The position numbers and the translations under genes were made by a program. The notes under the pieces are model-generated. The model was not told the DNA's origin. It ran no database searches and was given only the letters and a program-made list of their open reading frames with translations. A stretch of 64,000 nt of DNA from Armatimonadota bacterium (GTDB lineage: Bacteria > Armatimonadota > Fimbriimonadia > Fimbriimonadales > Fimbriimonadaceae): contig DAIDHV010000001.1 of NCBI GenBank assembly GCA_027451905.1, positions 472,667 to 536,666 on the forward strand. The letters are read 5' to 3'. Below, one piece after another: positions 34,352 through 43,062 of the stretch (position 1 is the stretch's first letter; the number at the start of each line of letters is the position of its first letter).

Positions 34352-36810
34352 TTATCAGCCTCATAGTGAACCCACTTTGGTGCGACGATAAACTGCAAAT
34401 AAGTGAGGCCAAAAATAACCGCAAAGATGACCCATGCTATTGCACTGGCGTATCCCATCTTGAAGTAGGAGAATCCTTGATCAAACAGATAATAAACCGG
34501 AACAATCAGGCTATTGGCAGGGCCAACCGGTCCATTGGGATCTCGCAAAACAAACACTTGGACAAAAATCTGAACCGCGCCAATGACTCCCATAATTGCG
34601 TTGAAGAACACAATCGGGCTCAGCATCGGCATTGTAACCTTCCAAAATGCCTTTGTATTGCTGGCACCGTCAAGCTCGGCTGCCTCATACAGAGTGTTTG
34701 GCACCCCTTTCAATCCTGCAAGCCAAAGAATCATCCCACTACCTGCCCCCCATAGGCCCATGAAGATCAAAGAAGGTTTAGCCCAGCTTTCGGATGTGAA
34801 CCACCCGGGCATTGGAATGTGCATCCACTTTTCTAAAGTTGCATGCCATGCCGCATTGAGTAGCCCTTTGCTTGGGTCGGGGGTCAACAACCACTGCCAC
34901 AAGACAACACTGGCAACGGTGGGGACAATGGCAGGAAGATAAAATGCGGTTCGATAAAATCGCATTCCCCTTACCGCTGCATTGAGTAGCAGGGCCACGG
35001 CAAGTCCGGTGGCAAGTCCTAACGGCACTCCAAAAAGCCCCAGATAGGCAGCGTCGTAGAAGGACTTGGATAAATCGGGCCAACCACTGGTAAACAGGTT
35101 GCGATAATTATTGAGGTAGTAAAAATGGGCAGGAGTTAAAACATTCCACTCGGTAAAGCTAAAGAGTAGCGAGGCAATCATCGGTCCAAAGGTAAAAACA
35201 AAAAAGCCGAAAAACCAGGGGGAAATAAATGCGTACGCCCACTTGGCTTCATTCCTATCCAGCCTTCCAATCTTCAAAAATTTGAACCAAATGACGAACG
35301 CTAAGATTCCGATCGCAATTAAAGCTGCCGAAAGGTAGGCGGCTATGTTCAAATCAATGATGGGATACCTATCTTCGTGATAATAAGCATCCAAATCTCG
35401 CTGAACTTGGGCTTGTCCTTGCTGCAATGCCCTTTTGATGCTCATTTTGCCACGAAGGGCTTCGTCTTGAGCACGCACCTGAGCTTGCCAAAGTTGGTTG
35501 CTGACAACCGTAGGGGGGCGAACTCTTCCGAATTCCGCCATTTTCTCGTGCATGGCAACACTGGCTTGAAATCTAGGATCTGCAGGCTTAAAGATTTTAG
35601 TTTGCATTTCGTTGGCAACACGGCTTGCCAACTGTCTGGGGATGTAGATTCTGCCTTTAGATTGATCCCACCTTTGCTGGGCATGATCCGCAATTTCCCA
35701 CCCCTTTAAACTTGTGGCAAATCTTATAAACTTCCAAGCTGCGTCGACGTGTTTGGCATTCCTTGGGATCGCATAGCAGAAACCTCCAAACCAAGTGATA
35801 AAAGTATCTTTGACATCCTTGAAACGGCCACGGTGGTAGTAGCGATCATCAGGAACTGGTGCCGGAGCAACCCCAAAATCGAGGCTAGGACCGTACCTTG
35901 CGATGCCGTCATCAATCCAGTCACCATCAACCTTCATCGCAATTTTTCCGATGATGAAAGGGTCGTTTTCATTGCCCTGAAATCCGCTTTCGAACTCTTG
36001 ATCCTTCTCGTATCCGCCCAAAATGTCATAGCCCTTCTTCATGAACTCAAGGGCTTGCTGAACGTACTTAGAATCTAAGGTACAGGTCCGCAAATCTGGA
36101 GACATAAAAGGGGCTCGGTTCTGAAAGGCATAGAGATAAAGCCAAGAGTTGCCTCCGTTCGGGATATATCCTGCCCTCTTCAATGTGCCGTCTTTATGGA
36201 ACTCGGTGAGAACCTTGCTGTAGGCCAGCAGTTCACTCCAGGTTCGAGGCGGACGGTTTGGATCCAGACCAGCTGCCCGCAATTTGGCAGCATCTTTTTT
36301 GAAGATAGATTTGTTGTAGTAAAGAATTCGGTTATCGGCTCCAGTTGGGATGCCATAAACGTGACCCTGGTAATTGGCCTCCGTCCATGGTGCCGAATAG
36401 TAGTCACTGGCCTTCGGATCATCTGGTTTGTTCTGATCCCGCTTCATTAATGGGTCTAGGGGCAAAAATGCGCCTCGACTAGCCCAATCCGAAACTTCAA
36501 ACCGATCTTGGTTGACGATATCGGGGGAAACATTGCCCACGATTGCGGTCATGAGCTTTTGATTGTTCATCCCGCCTGCCCCCATGCTAAGCACCCTTAG
36601 CTTGATGTCGGGATGCAACTTCTCGAACGCATCCTTGACCGCTTCAAAATCTTTACTGTCTGGCCCCGTTGCAACGCCCCAAATCGTCACGGTTGTGATT
36701 TTTGGTCCGGAAGCCTTAGCCGCGCCGCAGCCCTGAAGACCCAAAATCGTCAGCACGGCGGTCCCCACTGCAAGTGCGGTTTTGATCGATTGAGCGGCTT
36801 TGTTTATCAA
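34348..36810 (-). CDS. Sugar-binding lipoprotein fused to MalF-type ABC permease
   Basis: 820 residues from TTG 36810 (GGAGAGG 6 nt upstream). A lipoprotein signal ends LGLQGC (Cys28). Residues 35-480 are a family-1 extracellular solute-binding protein (TTVTIWGVATG, ILYYNKSIFKKD, GDWIDDGIARYG, ITWFGGFCYAIPRNAK). An extra helix (about 487-510, AALIAIGILAFVIWF) brings the chain back to the cytoplasm, and a MalF-type permease fills the rest with six helices and an EAA loop (LYEAAELDGASNTKAFWKV from 707). Topology is consistent: binding domain outside, linker helix, permease starting inside. Binding-protein fusions are known in glycine-betaine importers; I know of none as standard in the CUT1 sugar family. 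Confidence 0.9.
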   Translation of the reverse strand: MINKAAQSIKTALAVGTAVLTILGLQGCGAAKASGPKITTVTIWGVATGPDSKDFEAVKDAFEKLHPDIKLRVLSMGAGGMNNQKLMTAIVGNVSPDIVNQDRFEVSDWASRGAFLPLDPLMKRDQNKPDDPKASDYYSAPWTEANYQGHVYGIPTGADNRILYYNKSIFKKDAAKLRAAGLDPNRPPRTWSELLAYSKVLTEFHKDGTLKRAGYIPNGGNSWLYLYAFQNRAPFMSPDLRTCTLDSKYVQQALEFMKKGYDILGGYEKDQEFESGFQGNENDPFIIGKIAMKVDGDWIDDGIARYGPSLDFGVAPAPVPDDRYYHRGRFKDVKDTFITWFGGFCYAIPRNAKHVDAAWKFIRFATSLKGWEIADHAQQRWDQSKGRIYIPRQLASRVANEMQTKIFKPADPRFQASVAMHEKMAEFGRVRPPTVVSNQLWQAQVRAQDEALRGKMSIKRALQQGQAQVQRDLDAYYHEDRYPIIDLNIAAYLSAALIAIGILAFVIWFKFLKIGRLDRNEAKWAYAFISPWFFGFFVFTFGPMIASLLFSFTEWNVLTPAHFYYLNNYRNLFTSGWPDLSKSFYDAAYLGLFGVPLGLATGLAVALLLNAAVRGMRFYRTAFYLPAIVPTVASVVLWQWLLTPDPSKGLLNAAWHATLEKWMHIPMPGWFTSESWAKPSLIFMGLWGAGSGMILWLAGLKGVPNTLYEAAELDGASNTKAFWKVTMPMLSPIVFFNAIMGVIGAVQIFVQVFVLRDPNGPVGPANSLIVPVYYLFDQGFSYFKMGYASAIAWVIFAVIFGLTYLQFIVAPKWVHYEADK

Positions 36811-36833
36811 AAGGTCCTCTCCAGTGAGGTTAA

Positions 36834-36845
36834 GAATACGTATTC
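36834..36845. promoter_or_regulatory. Perfect palindrome, candidate operator of the importer
   Basis: GAATACGTATTC is a perfect 12-bp palindrome with central CG, 24-35 nt before the TTG start of the fusion gene. Palindromes of this size with a central CpG are typical LacI- or GntR/AraR-type operators in sugar loci. No regulator gene lies within view. Confidence 0.45.
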
Positions 36846-37068
36846 ATGCCAGATACGCGTTCCTTGATAGTGTAGACCTTCTTCTCTTTTCAAGGCAACA
36901 ACCCTGGACTAATCTGTGCAAGTGGAATGAGGCGCATCAACCTTGCCTTCGAGACTAGTGAATAGCATTTTAACTCACAAGGCCAAGTTTGTGCTCCCAA
37001 ATACAGAGATGAGTTCAACAGTTTGTGGGTTCTTTTACGTAAAGAAGTCATAATCCCCGGACGTATAA

Positions 37069-38355
37069 ATGGAATCTCTATCTCAAGATGAAGCGTCAAA
37101 ACCTGCCAATAGTTCCCAATTAAAGTCTCCTTTTGGGCTCAAAAGTCTGCCTCCTTTGCCTGGGCTGATGCTCACCGTCTTCGTGGACCTCCTTGCCTTT
37201 GGCATGTTTATCCCCGATCTTCAGCTTCGAGGCAAAGAATTTGGTCTGAGTGGCATAGAATTGGGACTTCTCTTTGCAAGTTTTAGTGGAGCTCAGGTGA
37301 TTTCTTCTCCCTGGCTTGGGCACCTCAGTGACAACCGTGGAAGACGAGTCGTTTTGATTTCATCTTCGATTCTTTCGGTTTTTGCCTATCTGGTTTATGC
37401 AAATCTCAACCATCTCATCTTTCTGCTGGTTGTCAGCCGGGTTCTGCTTGGCATCGCTTCTAGCAATTTGGGAGTTGCCTTTGCCTACGCGGCCGACATA
37501 AGCACCGATGAGCAAAGGGCGAGAAGCGTGGGATCTTTAGGAGCAGCAGTTGGGGTCGGCTTTATTCTTGGCCCTGTTTTGGGGGCTGGCCTCCTCAAGC
37601 TTGGAGGCGGCGGCACAGCGGTGCTGGGATACACTGGCTCGTTCTTAGTCTTTCTCAACCTCCTGTATATTGTTTTCTTTTTGCCAGAGCCAATTCGAGA
37701 TCGTAAAGAATCTCAAAAAAGAAAAGCTCTGGATGCCTACAAAATTGCCTTCCAAACCCCCTCTCTTGCCATTCTGCTGGTGATGCTCACTTTCCTTTCC
37801 CTTGGCTTTACCAATCTAGAATCAACATTCTTTCTTCTTCTCAGCTCCTCTCACGGGCCCTACCACTTGCCCGATAATTCAGCAAGAACCGCTGGCGCCA
37901 TCTTGTTGGGCCTCGTTGGGGTCTGCTCTGCCTTTTCTCAGGGCTTCTTGGTGCGGGCTCTAGCCCCCAAGCTGGGCGAAGCCACCATTCTGCGAATTTG
38001 CTACCCTATCATGGGAATCCTCTTCTTTTTTGTGCCTTACTCGTCACTATGGCTGCCCGCGATTCTTCTCTTTGGCACGTTTGCACTCACCAGTGGATTA
38101 GCCAACCCTAGCCTGAACAGCCTGCTATCAAGGGCGGCTCCTGACGAGCTTCAAGGTTCAACCTTTGGGATTGCTCAAAGCTTGCAGGGGTTTGCGAGGC
38201 TCTTTGGACCTCTCATCAGCTTGCCCTTGTTTGCCATTAAGATCAGCTATCCGTACGAACTTGGTGCTGCTCTCATTGTCTTTGGCGCCGCAATCTCGAT
38301 GTTTATAAAATTGCCAGGATTGAACCAAACCGAGACAAAAATCGTCGAAGCCTAA
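37069..38355 (+). CDS. MFS transporter (TetA/sugar-efflux-like)
   Basis: 428 residues with about twelve membrane helices. The N-terminal half carries the MFS motif A between helices 2 and 3 (GHLSDNRGRRVVLISS) and motif C-like LGAAVGVGFILGPVLGAGL in helix 5, which is typical of drug/H+ antiporters of the TetA group. The N terminus (MESLSQDEASKPAN) is cytoplasmic. Upstream a TTTACGTAAA palindrome lies at 37034-37043 and TATAA abuts the ATG. Substrate unknown; it is not obviously part of the importer locus, which is divergent. Confidence 0.88.
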   Translation: MESLSQDEASKPANSSQLKSPFGLKSLPPLPGLMLTVFVDLLAFGMFIPDLQLRGKEFGLSGIELGLLFASFSGAQVISSPWLGHLSDNRGRRVVLISSSILSVFAYLVYANLNHLIFLLVVSRVLLGIASSNLGVAFAYAADISTDEQRARSVGSLGAAVGVGFILGPVLGAGLLKLGGGGTAVLGYTGSFLVFLNLLYIVFFLPEPIRDRKESQKRKALDAYKIAFQTPSLAILLVMLTFLSLGFTNLESTFFLLLSSSHGPYHLPDNSARTAGAILLGLVGVCSAFSQGFLVRALAPKLGEATILRICYPIMGILFFFVPYSSLWLPAILLFGTFALTSGLANPSLNSLLSRAAPDELQGSTFGIAQSLQGFARLFGPLISLPLFAIKISYPYELGAALIVFGAAISMFIKLPGLNQTETKIVEA

Positions 38356-38395
38356 AAGGTTCGATGCACTTTGCAAGGTATCGTTAATTCTACGG

Positions 38396-38737
38396 TTGGA
38401 ACCATCACAATTCATCACCCTGGAAGGATCGGGCAAAGAGCCACCTAAGCCCAAGTTCCACCGAGACTGGCTATGCTCTTTAATTGGGCTTACTGTCTTT
38501 GTGGCAGGAATTGGCCTTTTAGCCCTGACCTTTAAACTTGCTTTTCAGATTTTTGAGGCTCCTCCCCAGTCTGCCCTCGGTGCCTCCAAGGGGCAGCCCA
38601 TTGATCTGGCAGTTGCTGGAAACTCCTTGGCAACATTGCTTTTTCGGTTTGTGCTGCTTCTACTCATGGCAGTGGTGGGATCCATGGTCTCCAATCGAGG
38701 CATCGCCCTGTACGCCCACGCCAAAACCAAAGCCTAG
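38396..38737 (+). CDS. Small two-helix membrane protein, unknown
   Basis: 113 residues from TTG 38396. A 20-residue polar start, then two membrane helices (WLCSLIGLTVFVAGIGLLALTF and LATLLFRFVLLLLMAVVGSMVS) separated by a ~35-residue loop. I recognise no family. Spacing of 3 nt to the next gene, also a small membrane protein, points to co-transcription. TTAATT lies 6 nt before the start. Confidence 0.65.
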   Translation: MEPSQFITLEGSGKEPPKPKFHRDWLCSLIGLTVFVAGIGLLALTFKLAFQIFEAPPQSALGASKGQPIDLAVAGNSLATLLFRFVLLLLMAVVGSMVSNRGIALYAHAKTKA

Positions 38738-38740
38738 ATC

Positions 38741-39106
38741 GTGTTTAACATTCTGCTAGGACTTGCTTTTGGAATATGGATGGCCCAAGTTGGACTGCTT
38801 TGGGCGTGGCTGAAGCGAAGGTCGAAGCCGCTTTTTGTCGGTGATTCGGCGGGGATCTTCGCCGTCCTTTCGATGTTCAGCGGTTTTGCCGTGCTTATGG
38901 GCGGTTACTTCTTGATTCAGGCCCTACATGGCATCTCACCAGGGAAAATGAGTTGGCTGGGCTTCTCGATTTTGGCCATTTCCGGCAGTTTGTTTGTTGA
39001 TTCTCAAACCATTGCTGTGCGTACATTGCTTGAAGCTTTCCTTCCACCCGTAACCCAATCCCCTGATCAGCCGTCAGAAGAAAAGTCCAACACCACAAAA
39101 TTCTAA
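38741..39106 (+). CDS. Small membrane protein, unknown
   Basis: 121 residues from GTG 38741. Three to four membrane helices (ILLGLAFGIWMAQVGLLWAWL, AGIFAVLSMFSGFAVLMGGYFLI, MSWLGFSILAISGSLF) and a short polar C-terminal tail (SPDQPSEEKSNTTKF). No family recognised. It starts 3 nt after the preceding membrane protein and ends 22 nt before a secreted protein gene; the three may form one operon. Confidence 0.65.
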   Translation: MFNILLGLAFGIWMAQVGLLWAWLKRRSKPLFVGDSAGIFAVLSMFSGFAVLMGGYFLIQALHGISPGKMSWLGFSILAISGSLFVDSQTIAVRTLLEAFLPPVTQSPDQPSEEKSNTTKF

Positions 39107-39128
39107 GTGGAAGCGGTAGAACGTAGTT

Positions 39129-39743
39129 ATGAAAAGAGTCTTTTGTGCCTTGATCTTTGTTGGCTTATTGGGCCAATTTGCCGCAGCCCAGGTTGAACCT
39201 TTGGCTAATCCCGCTCATGCGGCTGCAAGCGCGCGAGTGATGAAAAAATATCATGAAGTCATGCTACTTGGTCAGCTGCTTCCTATCAACTTTTCCCAGA
39301 GCCAATGGAATAAAGTTCTCGATGCAGTAGAAGCAGCCCGAGAACAAGTCAGAAAAACGGAAGAAAATGAGTACAACGTGCTGATTGGAGACGAGGGCAT
39401 GCTAGACGACATGATTGACGCGGCCCTCAAAAAAGACCAAGAACCAGACGTGAAAAAAATTGCAAAATTCCAAGCTGATCTGAAGGCACTAGGGGAAACA
39501 AGGGCAATCTTTGCCGCCGGAAATGTCACCGCCGTGTTCGACGCCGTCAAGAAAGTGGGCCATGTTGGACAGCTTCACGAAATGGAAAATTCACTCAACA
39601 TCAACTTGATTGACCCATCCAAAGACCCCAAGAAAATGACGGAAGACGAAAAGCTTCGCTTTTTCGTGAAGACAATCCTGCTTGATCCCGATGCCTATCC
39701 GCTGATGGTCAAACTCTCGGTTAAGGCTTCTCTAGGGAAATAG
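39129..39743 (+). CDS. Secreted helical protein, unknown
   Basis: 204 residues. Signal peptide MKRVFCALIFVGLLGQFAAAQ. The mature protein is Lys/Asp/Glu-rich and mostly helical (WNKVLDAVEAAREQVRKTEENEY, LDDMIDAALKKDQEPDVKKIAKFQADLKALGE), with no Cys and no catalytic motif. Similar lengths and helical patterns occur in exported scaffold or chaperone-like proteins, but I cannot assign a family. TAGAAC lies 6 nt before the ATG. Confidence 0.7.
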   Translation: MKRVFCALIFVGLLGQFAAAQVEPLANPAHAAASARVMKKYHEVMLLGQLLPINFSQSQWNKVLDAVEAAREQVRKTEENEYNVLIGDEGMLDDMIDAALKKDQEPDVKKIAKFQADLKALGETRAIFAAGNVTAVFDAVKKVGHVGQLHEMENSLNINLIDPSKDPKKMTEDEKLRFFVKTILLDPDAYPLMVKLSVKASLGK

Positions 39744-39754
39744 CGAAATTCCGT

Positions 39755-40372
39755 TCAAGATAACGTGTTGTGGGGTTTGCTAATATAAGCCAACTCTGCT
39801 TCATCCACAAACCGCCAAGGCAAAAGTTCACCTTTTCCAGCCGCGATGCCAACCCTGACCCCCGAGACAATTGAGCCTACTTCAACACCTGGCTGAAGCT
39901 GAAGGCTTGGATCTTCAAACAAGTTCAAGCCGTTGTGGGCCCGATCAATCCCGAGTGCTTGGCAGATCTTGCCGGGACCACTCAGAAGATTCTTTTCCCT
40001 AATGTCTGCCCCCCGGCGGCTTTGCATGAAAACTTGACCAGAAATTGGCTTGGCGGCCCTAATCAAAACCGCAGCCGCGGTTCCAGGTTCATGGGCAGTG
40101 ACATTGAGCATCCAATGGTGGCCATAGGTGAAGTAAACGTAGGCAAATCCGGGCGGACCATACATCACCGCGGTTCGAGGAGTCGGCCCTCTATGGGCGT
40201 GGCAAGCAGGATCATCAGGCGTTCGGTAAGCCTCGGTTTCCACAATCTGAACGCAAGTGGTGGAGGTCACGATGTTCCAACCCAAAAGAGCTTTTGCCGC
40301 CTCAATGACGTCTTGATGAAGTAAGTGAAGAAGCCTTTCCTTTGGGTGACTTCTTAGGCCATCGTTGCTCAT
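39755..40372 (-). CDS. mpg: 3-methyladenine DNA glycosylase (AAG/MPG family)
   Basis: Excises alkylated purines (3-methyladenine, hypoxanthine) in base-excision repair. 205 residues. Key blocks: AAKALLGWNIV, catalytic VETEAYRTPDDPACHAHRG (Glu in ETEAY), MYGPPGFAYVYFTYGHHWMLNV and LLSGPGKICQALGI. Length and order are those of the MPG/AAG fold, distinct from AlkA. Its start diverges from the lysine-dehydrogenase-like gene through overlapping -10 boxes. Confidence 0.93.
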   Translation of the reverse strand: MSNDGLRSHPKERLLHLLHQDVIEAAKALLGWNIVTSTTCVQIVETEAYRTPDDPACHAHRGPTPRTAVMYGPPGFAYVYFTYGHHWMLNVTAHEPGTAAAVLIRAAKPISGQVFMQSRRGADIREKNLLSGPGKICQALGIDRAHNGLNLFEDPSLQLQPGVEVGSIVSGVRVGIAAGKGELLPWRFVDEAELAYISKPHNTLS

Positions 40373-40377
40373 TTAGG

Positions 40378-40387
40378 TACAATTATG
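40378..40387. promoter_or_regulatory. Overlapping divergent -10 boxes (mpg / lysine dehydrogenase-like)
   Basis: Plus-strand TACAAT at 40378-40383 and minus-strand CATAAT at 40387-40382 overlap by 2 bp. The plus box would start transcription after ATG 40385, which supports ATG 40427 as the real start of the rightward gene. The minus box is 9 nt from the mpg ATG. Confidence 0.4.
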
Positions 40388-40426
40388 GCTTGGACGGTCC
40401 AAGAGACAACGTCGTCACTCTGTACC

Positions 40427-41581
40427 ATGAAACACACCTACGCCATTCTTGGCGCCGGCATGCAAGGCACTGCCGTCGCCTACGATCTCGTCAAATTTGC
40501 CAACCCCGCCGAAGTTCTTTTGGTGGATGCTTCTCTTGAACAAGCCGCCAAAAGCGCATCTCGAGTCAATCAGCTAACTGGCGATTCTCTGTGCACCCCT
40601 CATCAAGTGGATGCGTTAAACCCAGACCAGCTAGAAGCATTTTTGCGGCCAGTTGATTTGGTTGTTAGCTGCGTGCCGTACTGGATGCACCCTCAGATTG
40701 CGCCGGTTGCAATAAGATCTCACACTCACATGGTTGACATGGGTGGTGACACCCGCGTGGCAAGAAAGACTCTTTGCTTCAACGAAGAAGCCGCCAATGA
40801 AGGAGTCACCATTGTGCCGGATACCGGCCTTGCTCCGGGGCTGGTCAATAATCTGGCGGCTTGGCTGATCGAGGAATTTGATTCCTGTGATTCCGTCAAC
40901 CTTTATTGCGGAGGGCTGCCCCAGCATCCCAAACCGCCTCTTAACTATAAGCTGGTTTTTAATATCGAGGGGCTAATCACGGAATACATGGATCATGCCG
41001 ACGTCATTAGAAATGGTAAGCCGGCACTTGTACCCACTCTAGAAGAATTGGAAACCCTTTACATCAAAGGGCTTGGCCCGATCGAAGCTTTTGTCACTTC
41101 TGGAGGAGTCAGCACCGCAACCGAAACCTTCTTGGGTAAGGTCCAGAATTACGAATACAAAACCATTCGGTTTCCGGGCCACTGCGAAATCATGAAGTTG
41201 TTTAAGGATTATGGTTTTTGGTCAAACGATAAAATTGAAACACGGTCAGGATCCGCGATTCCTCGTGAAGTCTTTTGTTCCATCATGAATCCTCAGCTCA
41301 AAGACCCCAACGACACGGACCAAGTCATTGTCCGCGCCATCGGCAAAGGCGTCAAAAACAATGAAAATCGCGCCTTGCAGTTAGACATACACCATCACCA
41401 CAATGCATCCACCGGATTTTCTGCAATGGAGCAGCTGACTGGGTTCTCGACATCAATCTACGCTCAGCACGTGGCTTCCGGAAAGCTCCCATCTGGCTGC
41501 CTGAAGTATGAAACCGCAATGACCGGCCACCATTTTGTTGACGAATTGCGGAAAAGAGGGATTGAGGTCAAAGAAAGCTAG
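40427..41581 (+). CDS. Saccharopine/L-lysine dehydrogenase-family oxidoreductase
   Basis: 384 residues from ATG 40427 (MKHTYAILGAGMQG). An N-terminal Rossmann fold (ILGAGMQGTAVAYDL, GxGxxG) is followed by a saccharopine-reductase-type C-terminal domain: VDMGGDTRVAR, VPDTGLAPGLVNNLA, YCGGLPQHPKPPLNYKLVFN, GLITEYMDHADVIRNGK and EAFVTSGGVST ... YEYKTIRFPGHCE. This last half closely recalls the Geobacillus L-lysine 6-dehydrogenase as I remember it. Likely NAD(P)-dependent lysine or related amino-acid dehydrogenase; a saccharopine or carboxynorspermidine role is possible. The frame is open to ATG 40385, but that ATG abuts the -10 box. Confidence 0.85.
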   Translation: MKHTYAILGAGMQGTAVAYDLVKFANPAEVLLVDASLEQAAKSASRVNQLTGDSLCTPHQVDALNPDQLEAFLRPVDLVVSCVPYWMHPQIAPVAIRSHTHMVDMGGDTRVARKTLCFNEEAANEGVTIVPDTGLAPGLVNNLAAWLIEEFDSCDSVNLYCGGLPQHPKPPLNYKLVFNIEGLITEYMDHADVIRNGKPALVPTLEELETLYIKGLGPIEAFVTSGGVSTATETFLGKVQNYEYKTIRFPGHCEIMKLFKDYGFWSNDKIETRSGSAIPREVFCSIMNPQLKDPNDTDQVIVRAIGKGVKNNENRALQLDIHHHHNASTGFSAMEQLTGFSTSIYAQHVASGKLPSGCLKYETAMTGHHFVDELRKRGIEVKES

Positions 41582-41601
41582 CTGCTTGCTCTAATGCCAG
41601 A

Positions 41602-42342
41602 TTAAGTCCCCTTGGTATCCCCAAAGAGGTCAATCTGAATTCGAGGCGCCAACCGCCACCCGCGCTCTAGGCAAATCGGAACCAGTAGCCTTGCCCGTTC
41701 CCAAAGGATGTCTGAACTCCTGCCTTCTGGCATCAAGAAGATTCTGTCGGCTGGTACGCCCAAATTGTTCAAAAGGGCATCAATTTCGCTCAGGTCGGTC
41801 TTTAATGCAGAGGAATCGGATGGGCTGGGGGTGACCACAAATTTAATTTGGCACCGGTAACGCTCGACCAGACTTTTTAACGCGGCGCGGTCTTCCATGA
41901 TTTTGCGATGCTGCCGCTCTTTAGGGTCACCAAAGGGGATGGAGTTAGCAAGTTTGGGGCTTATTGACATCAAGTCGACTGGCATATCCCGGTACACGGT
42001 CCCCGCGGTTTCTACCGTAACAAACCGATTCAGCCTCTTGATGCCATCGATAAGCGGCTCGATCCCATCAAACAGCATCGGTTCGCCTCCCGTAACCACC
42101 ACATCAGGAGCGGATGACTCTTTGACGCGTTCCAGTATCTGAGACAGACTCATGATAGCTCCTTCCGGATGCCAACTTGCGTAAGGAGTGTCGCACCAGA
42201 TGCAGCGCAGATTGCAGCCGGAAATACGAATAAAAAGAGATGGCACACCGATCCGATCGCCTTCACCTTGCAAACTCGTAAAGATTTCAGCGATCTTGAG
42301 AGTGGCTAGGGAGCTGGTTTCAGCCTCGATTCCAAGATTCAT
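41602..42342 (-). CDS. queE: 7-carboxy-7-deazaguanine synthase
   Basis: Radical SAM enzyme that converts 6-carboxy-tetrahydropterin to 7-carboxy-7-deazaguanine in queuosine (7-deazapurine) synthesis. 246 residues. [15 protein letters not shown] at 25-39, then CNLRCIWCD with the 4Fe-4S cysteines Cys43, Cys47, Cys50; [10 protein letters not shown] and VTVETAGT follow. The CxxxCxxC spacing is the normal radical SAM form. It overlaps queC by 4 nt (ATGA) and is translated after it. queD and queF are not in view. Confidence 0.95.
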   Translation of the reverse strand: MNLGIEAETSSLATLKIAEIFTSLQGEGDRIGVPSLFIRISGCNLRCIWCDTPYASWHPEGAIMSLSQILERVKESSAPDVVVTGGEPMLFDGIEPLIDGIKRLNRFVTVETAGTVYRDMPVDLMSISPKLANSIPFGDPKERQHRKIMEDRAALKSLVERYRCQIKFVVTPSPSDSSALKTDLSEIDALLNNLGVPADRIFLMPEGRSSDILWERARLLVPICLERGWRLAPRIQIDLFGDTKGT

Positions 42343-43019
42343 CGGTACCGAATAGGATCGGTGAGTCCCAAATCCTTAAATGCCCTGAGGCGTATTTGGC
42401 AAGCGTCGCACTCGCCGCAAGCCACTCCGTCGTCGGTTGGATCATAGCAGCTGCTGGTGAGGCTATAGTCAACACCCAACTTGATGCCGCGCTCTATAAT
42501 CTGAGCTTTCGTGAGGGCAATCAGAGGGGCATGAATGATGGTTTGCCTACCTTCGACTCCTGCCTTCGTCGCAACATTGGCAAGCTTCTCAAACGCCTGA
42601 ATAAACTCTGGTCGGCAGTCGGGATAGCCGCTATAGTCCACTGCATTGACTCCAACAAAGATGTCACTTGCACCGATGACTTCCGCGTATCCAAGGGCGA
42701 TGCTTAGCATCACCGTGTTTCTTGCCGGAACATACGTCACTGGGATGCCATGAGACATCTCTTCGGGTGATCGCCCTTTGGGGATTGCGATTTCATCGGT
42801 CAGGGCACTGCCACCAATCGCATTGAGGTTGACCGACACATACCGATGCTCCTTGGCCCCCATGATATGGGCGATTTTCTCTGCCGCTTCTGCTTCAAAG
42901 AGATGGCGCTGACCGTACAGCACGGTCAATGCGTGCACCTCGTAGCCAAGCGACTTGGCAATTGCGAAACAGGTCGCCGAGTCCAATCCGCCACTTAATA
43001 GCAAAACGCAAGAAATCAT
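42339..43019 (-). CDS. queC: 7-cyano-7-deazaguanine synthase
   Basis: Turns 7-carboxy-7-deazaguanine into preQ0 using ATP and ammonia. 226 residues. The PP-loop ATP motif LSGGLDSAT lies at 8-16, [11 protein letters not shown] in the middle, and the zinc site at Cys191, Cys201, Cys204, Cys207 (SCYDP ... CGECDAC). Promoter region before ATG 43019 is only 43 nt, shared with the divergent transporter; no preQ1 riboswitch fits in that space. Operon with queE. Confidence 0.96.
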   Translation of the reverse strand: MISCVLLLSGGLDSATCFAIAKSLGYEVHALTVLYGQRHLFEAEAAEKIAHIMGAKEHRYVSVNLNAIGGSALTDEIAIPKGRSPEEMSHGIPVTYVPARNTVMLSIALGYAEVIGASDIFVGVNAVDYSGYPDCRPEFIQAFEKLANVATKAGVEGRQTIIHAPLIALTKAQIIERGIKLGVDYSLTSSCYDPTDDGVACGECDACQIRLRAFKDLGLTDPIRYR

Positions 43020-43062
43020 AGATACATAATGGCTTACCCAATACGTAGATTTTTCTATTGCC

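Noticed and set aside
37034-37043. TTTACGTAAA palindrome before the MFS gene
   Set aside because: A 10-bp A/T-rich palindrome is common by chance; no second site or regulator to support it.
40385-40426. Upstream ATG for the lysine dehydrogenase-like gene
   Set aside because: It abuts a TACAAT box, so transcription would begin after it; the homologous start MKHTYAILGAG is at 40427.
43038-43050. Second copy of the importer palindrome (AATACGTAGA)
   Set aside because: Only half matches GAATACGTATTC; no symmetry beyond six bases.
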